Assembly (NCBI GenBank): GCA_008694505.1
Contig: VZDJ01007747.1
Span: 43,544,388-43,608,387 of the forward strand
Reading direction: 5' to 3'
Source of the DNA: Cyanoderma ruficeps
Taxonomy: Eukaryota > Chordata > Aves > Passeriformes > Timaliidae
Length of the DNA stretch: 64,000 bases
Below are positions 60,916 through 64,000 of the stretch, in pieces (within the stretch, counting starts at the first letter, position 1; each line of letters opens with the position of its first letter). Under the pieces are notes generated by a model. The model did not search any database and was not told the DNA's origin. It saw only the letters and a list, made by a program, of their open reading frames with translations. A program made the translations under genes and the position numbers.

Positions 60916-63621
60916 CCCTCACCTCTTCTAGGCACGTGGATTCCACCCCTCCCGTATCTCTTTACTGATTGTCTTAGAATAAAAATAATGGAAATGTATG
61001 CTTTATATAAATTTCATTTAAAAAAAAAGGTAAATGGGTTGTTTTATGGAAAATTCACAAAATGAAGTGGTTTATTTATTGCAGATTCTCATTATGGACT
61101 GGGAGAAAGCACCCCTGGAGAGGACTAAGGCTGCCCAAAGAGACCATGCAGTTCACCCTTGGAGACAGAGTGAGAGGACAAGGCCCTGAGCAACCCCATC
61201 ATACACTGAAGGCAGTTTTGCTTTTAGCAGAATTGATCCGATACCATCTCCTGGTTCCTTCCATCAAAATCTATTCTCTGATTCTGCATTAGCACAGTAA
61301 TGGCAGTCTTAAACTTCAGTTCTGTGTGCTAATGTTGGGAAAAAAACTCTTACACTATGCTGCTATTGAGAATAAAATTCACGGTGAGAACTACTAGGAG
61401 GTCATTAAGTTTCCTTGTTACGTACATTGAGTTTGATTATCCAAGTAAATTACAATTTCTTACTAATCAGACAATCTTTGCAGCACAATACAACAAGAAG
61501 CTGCCATAGTTACACAAGTGAATCAGTTTGAGGGGGCCGTGAGAGTTGTCATGATATTAGGAATTCTATTTGGGGAAGTAATTATCCACACACGATGCAA
61601 ATGATCAATCACTGTGAAGTTAGTAACAAATGTGGGGTTTACATGGCTCATTAGTATCCGTGATACAGAGACACACACACTACACAAAGTTTCTTTGTCA
61701 CTGAGAATCACTGAGAAGTACTGCAATATGTTTTGCCTTGACTCAAACAGATAGGAGTTCTGTGGAAGAAGAAGACTACATCCTCTTCTTTTATACCAAA
61801 ATAGTGTCAGGAGTCAGGACATTCTTTTGTTGGTGCAAGCCTATAGAAGGAAAGGCCTCATCACCTGTGCTACTCTCAGAAAACCTGAAGTATCGGGAAG
61901 TAACTGCTCCTGCAGCCAGCAGGGAAGAACAGCCAGGTCTGGCAGGAAAACTCCAAATGTAGGGTGACATAAGCACTGGAATAGTCACAGGATAAGATCA
62001 GCACCCAGTGCTGGGCACTTTTTGCATTTCAAAGCCAGGAAAGGGATTCATTGGCAATTCTGACATCAAAGGCTGAGTCACTGAGGGGACTCACTCACTG
62101 ACAAGGAGCTTTAAATACTTTCCCCGGCTGCATTAAGCTCCGAGGCTGCACAGTTTGGGAGATCACAGGTCATGAAAAGGCCGGAATTCAAACAGGCTGG
62201 GACAAATCTTGGGATACCAGCACCTGAATCTAAAATTAGCAAGCTTACTGCAGGAGCAGCATTTACTTCTCAGCATAGCCAAACCCTCGACTTTAGAGAT
62301 TATCTTGTTTGTTATTAAAGTCGTTGCCTAATTACAAAGGCAGCGGTATTTCTCTGTAATGACCCTGATTAATGATGTGAATTGACCTCAGTTGACTACT
62401 GATTTTTGCAATTACCTTTTAAGTGTGATAATGGGTATGTAAATGTTGCATCTGAACACAAAGTACCTCTTCCAGATACAGAATGAGTTTGTCCATCAGG
62501 CAATAGATTCATGTATTTCTTGAGATGGTTTTCTGGTGTAAGCAGCAAAGTATCACAGCACCAAGAGAAACTGAGACAAAGGCAAGATTTTACAAGGCTT
62601 GTGAAATCCTGAAATGAGTAAACAAGAACTGTCGAGATCAGAGTCAGAAGAATTTTAAGACAGGGTATTTGAAATCCTAACTTCTTATTTTTGAGAAGTT
62701 AAAATTTGTCCAAATAAAAGTAAATATAACAGCAACCTTATAACTAATAATATCAGAAGAAATATCATCACCTTATTACTTACGAGTTCGACATCTAAAA
62801 ACTTTACTAAAAAATGGTCAGAGATTAGAACTGTCCTTAAAAAGGCAAATTAGTCCCTCAAAGCCGTGAAAAAAAACAAAATCCCATTTTAGATCCATGT
62901 TCCAAAGCTGGATTTGGATTTGAATGCTGGGAAAAATTAGATATTGATTCTGAGCTTCTTTTCTCACATCCAAGAAGGAACATTGCTACCAGCACCGAAG
63001 ATGTTTCCTGATGTGTACTTGTTAGAAAATTACAAAAGCAATGATGAAAGATAGTTGCCAAAAAATACAATTTTATGAGTTCAATGGCTTATGAAAGAAT
63101 GGGCACTACCTCAAGGCAGGATTTTTGTGCTAAAAGGCAAAGTCTACCAACACAACAGCTTGGCATTTCCAAGCTATCATTTGGCATTTCCTCATTCCCA
63201 GGTGACACGCTGGATCTCAGAATGCCGTTGGCTGAAATACGTGAAGTGAAAAACCCAGGGCCAGGTTATCTAAACACGTACTTGGAAAAGTAAGAAACAC
63301 AAGTGTCACAATTTTTTTTATAAACACCACGAGACAAATGAAAGAGGAAATGAAGTTAAATAAAGGGTCTCTTAAATGAAAGTCTCTGCAACCACAAGAC
63401 TATCAGCAACCAAGCAGGAGCAGTACAAGCTTCCAGCTTAGGAAAAATCACCCGGAGAAGGGAGAGTGAGCCAGGGATCAGCAGGAGAGAGAAATTCCTT
63501 CCAGATTTCTCAGGTGGAGCTGTTTTGGCTATAAAGCATCTTCCACTTCAAAACACAGAAGAACAAATCAGATAATATCAGAGAATTCATGAAGAACACA
63601 ACAGCTGATCCCTAAACATCT
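60916..63621. other. unique stretch, no gene recognised
   Basis: No recognisable gene; the longest open frame is 76 codons (61062-61292). The block 62320-62450 is a low-repeat, homeodomain-core-rich candidate element. Confidence 0.6.
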
Positions 63622-63799
63622 TACAGAATCACAGAATGGTTTGGGTTGGAAGGGATATCAAAGATCATCCAATTCCACCCCCTGCCATGGGCAGGGTCAC
63701 CTTCCACCATCACAGGGTGCTCCAAGCCCTGTCCAACCTGGCCTTGGACACTTCCAGGGATCCAGGGACCGCCACAGCTTCTCTGGGCACCCTGTGCCT
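63622..63799 (-). mobile_element. CR1 LINE fragment, antisense
   Basis: TTACAGAATCACAGAATGG, TTTGGGTTGGAAGGGATATC, CCATGGGCAGGGTCACC, GTGCTCCAAGCCCTGTCC, CCTTGGACACTTCCAGGG and TTCTCTGGGCACCCTGTG are the reverse complement of the CR1 3' region, ending within the element. Confidence 0.96.
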
Positions 63800-64000
63800 A
63801 TTTCTCTTTGGTAGAAGAAAGCAGGAGACAAACTGCATTGAAATGCACCAAGGAACAATCCAAATGTTGAGAAGATGTATATTTAATACATATTTTAGCC
63901 TTTCAAATATTTTCCTCACTAGCTATTTTCTCTAATGTTTGTTAACTTGCTATTTGCTAAAGCACTCCAATATTTGCAGAGTGTCTCAGAAACCTCATTA

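Noticed and set aside
60426..60968. 180-codon plus-strand open frame
   Set aside because: Mostly the antisense of an old CR1, with a short unique extension.
1..64000. CRISPR arrays, operons, tRNA or rRNA genes
   Set aside because: No regularly spaced repeats, no bacterial gene arrangement and no cloverleaf or rRNA-like sequence was noticed; the DNA is vertebrate (avian) in character.

Overview
The window looks like bird nuclear DNA, most likely euchromatic, intergenic or deep-intronic sequence. The main evidence is at least 14 fragments of CR1 LINE retrotransposons. Their diagnostic 3' end (CCAACCCAAACCATTCTG followed by ATTCTGTG-type 8-mers, or its reverse complement) is typical of avian and other sauropsid genomes. 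The background is AT-rich and CpG-poor, with many short microsatellites. There are three ambiguous stretches: single Ns at 2329 and 37286, and a 25-N gap at 29795-29819. I cannot name the species.

I recognise no protein-coding gene, tRNA, rRNA or other structured RNA gene. The longest open frames (180, 165, 154, 146, 136 and 126 codons) either lie in CR1 sequence or show no recognisable domain. The window is therefore best described as a gene-poor stretch of repeats and unique non-coding DNA.

Layout. 1-6.4 kb: unique AT-rich DNA with one A-rich low-complexity block (3751-3909). 6.4-15.5 kb: the most repeat-dense part, with CR1 copies at 6487, 8377, 9586(-), 9770, 14836 and 14895(-), a probable LTR near 12225-12585 and a 40-bp near-perfect palindrome at 12818-12857. 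15.5-27.4 kb: unique DNA with an inverted TATATCTG-type microsatellite (17431-17603). About 27.44-27.99 kb: a probable antisense endogenous-retrovirus LTR. 28-38 kb: unique DNA with an assembly gap, an ancient MIR-like SINE (33151-33248), T-rich and pyrimidine tracts and a 37/39-bp tandem duplication (36318-36393). 38.5-49.1 kb: three short plus-strand CR1 tails and several TA/TG repeats. 49-64 kb: CR1 copies in both orientations (52748, 55720, 57181, 60581, 63622) and a probable short LTR near 56888-57103.

No genes act together here. The active content, if any, would be regulatory. Several AT-rich, low-repeat blocks with clustered homeodomain- or POU-like cores (near 23.3, 27.2, 30.1, 46.1, 60.4 and 62.3 kb) are candidates for conserved non-coding elements. 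That can only be settled by alignment to other birds. No clear previously undescribed system is visible. The most distinctive structures are the 12818-12857 palindrome, the inverted CR1 pair, the three LTR-like regions and the 36318-36393 duplication.
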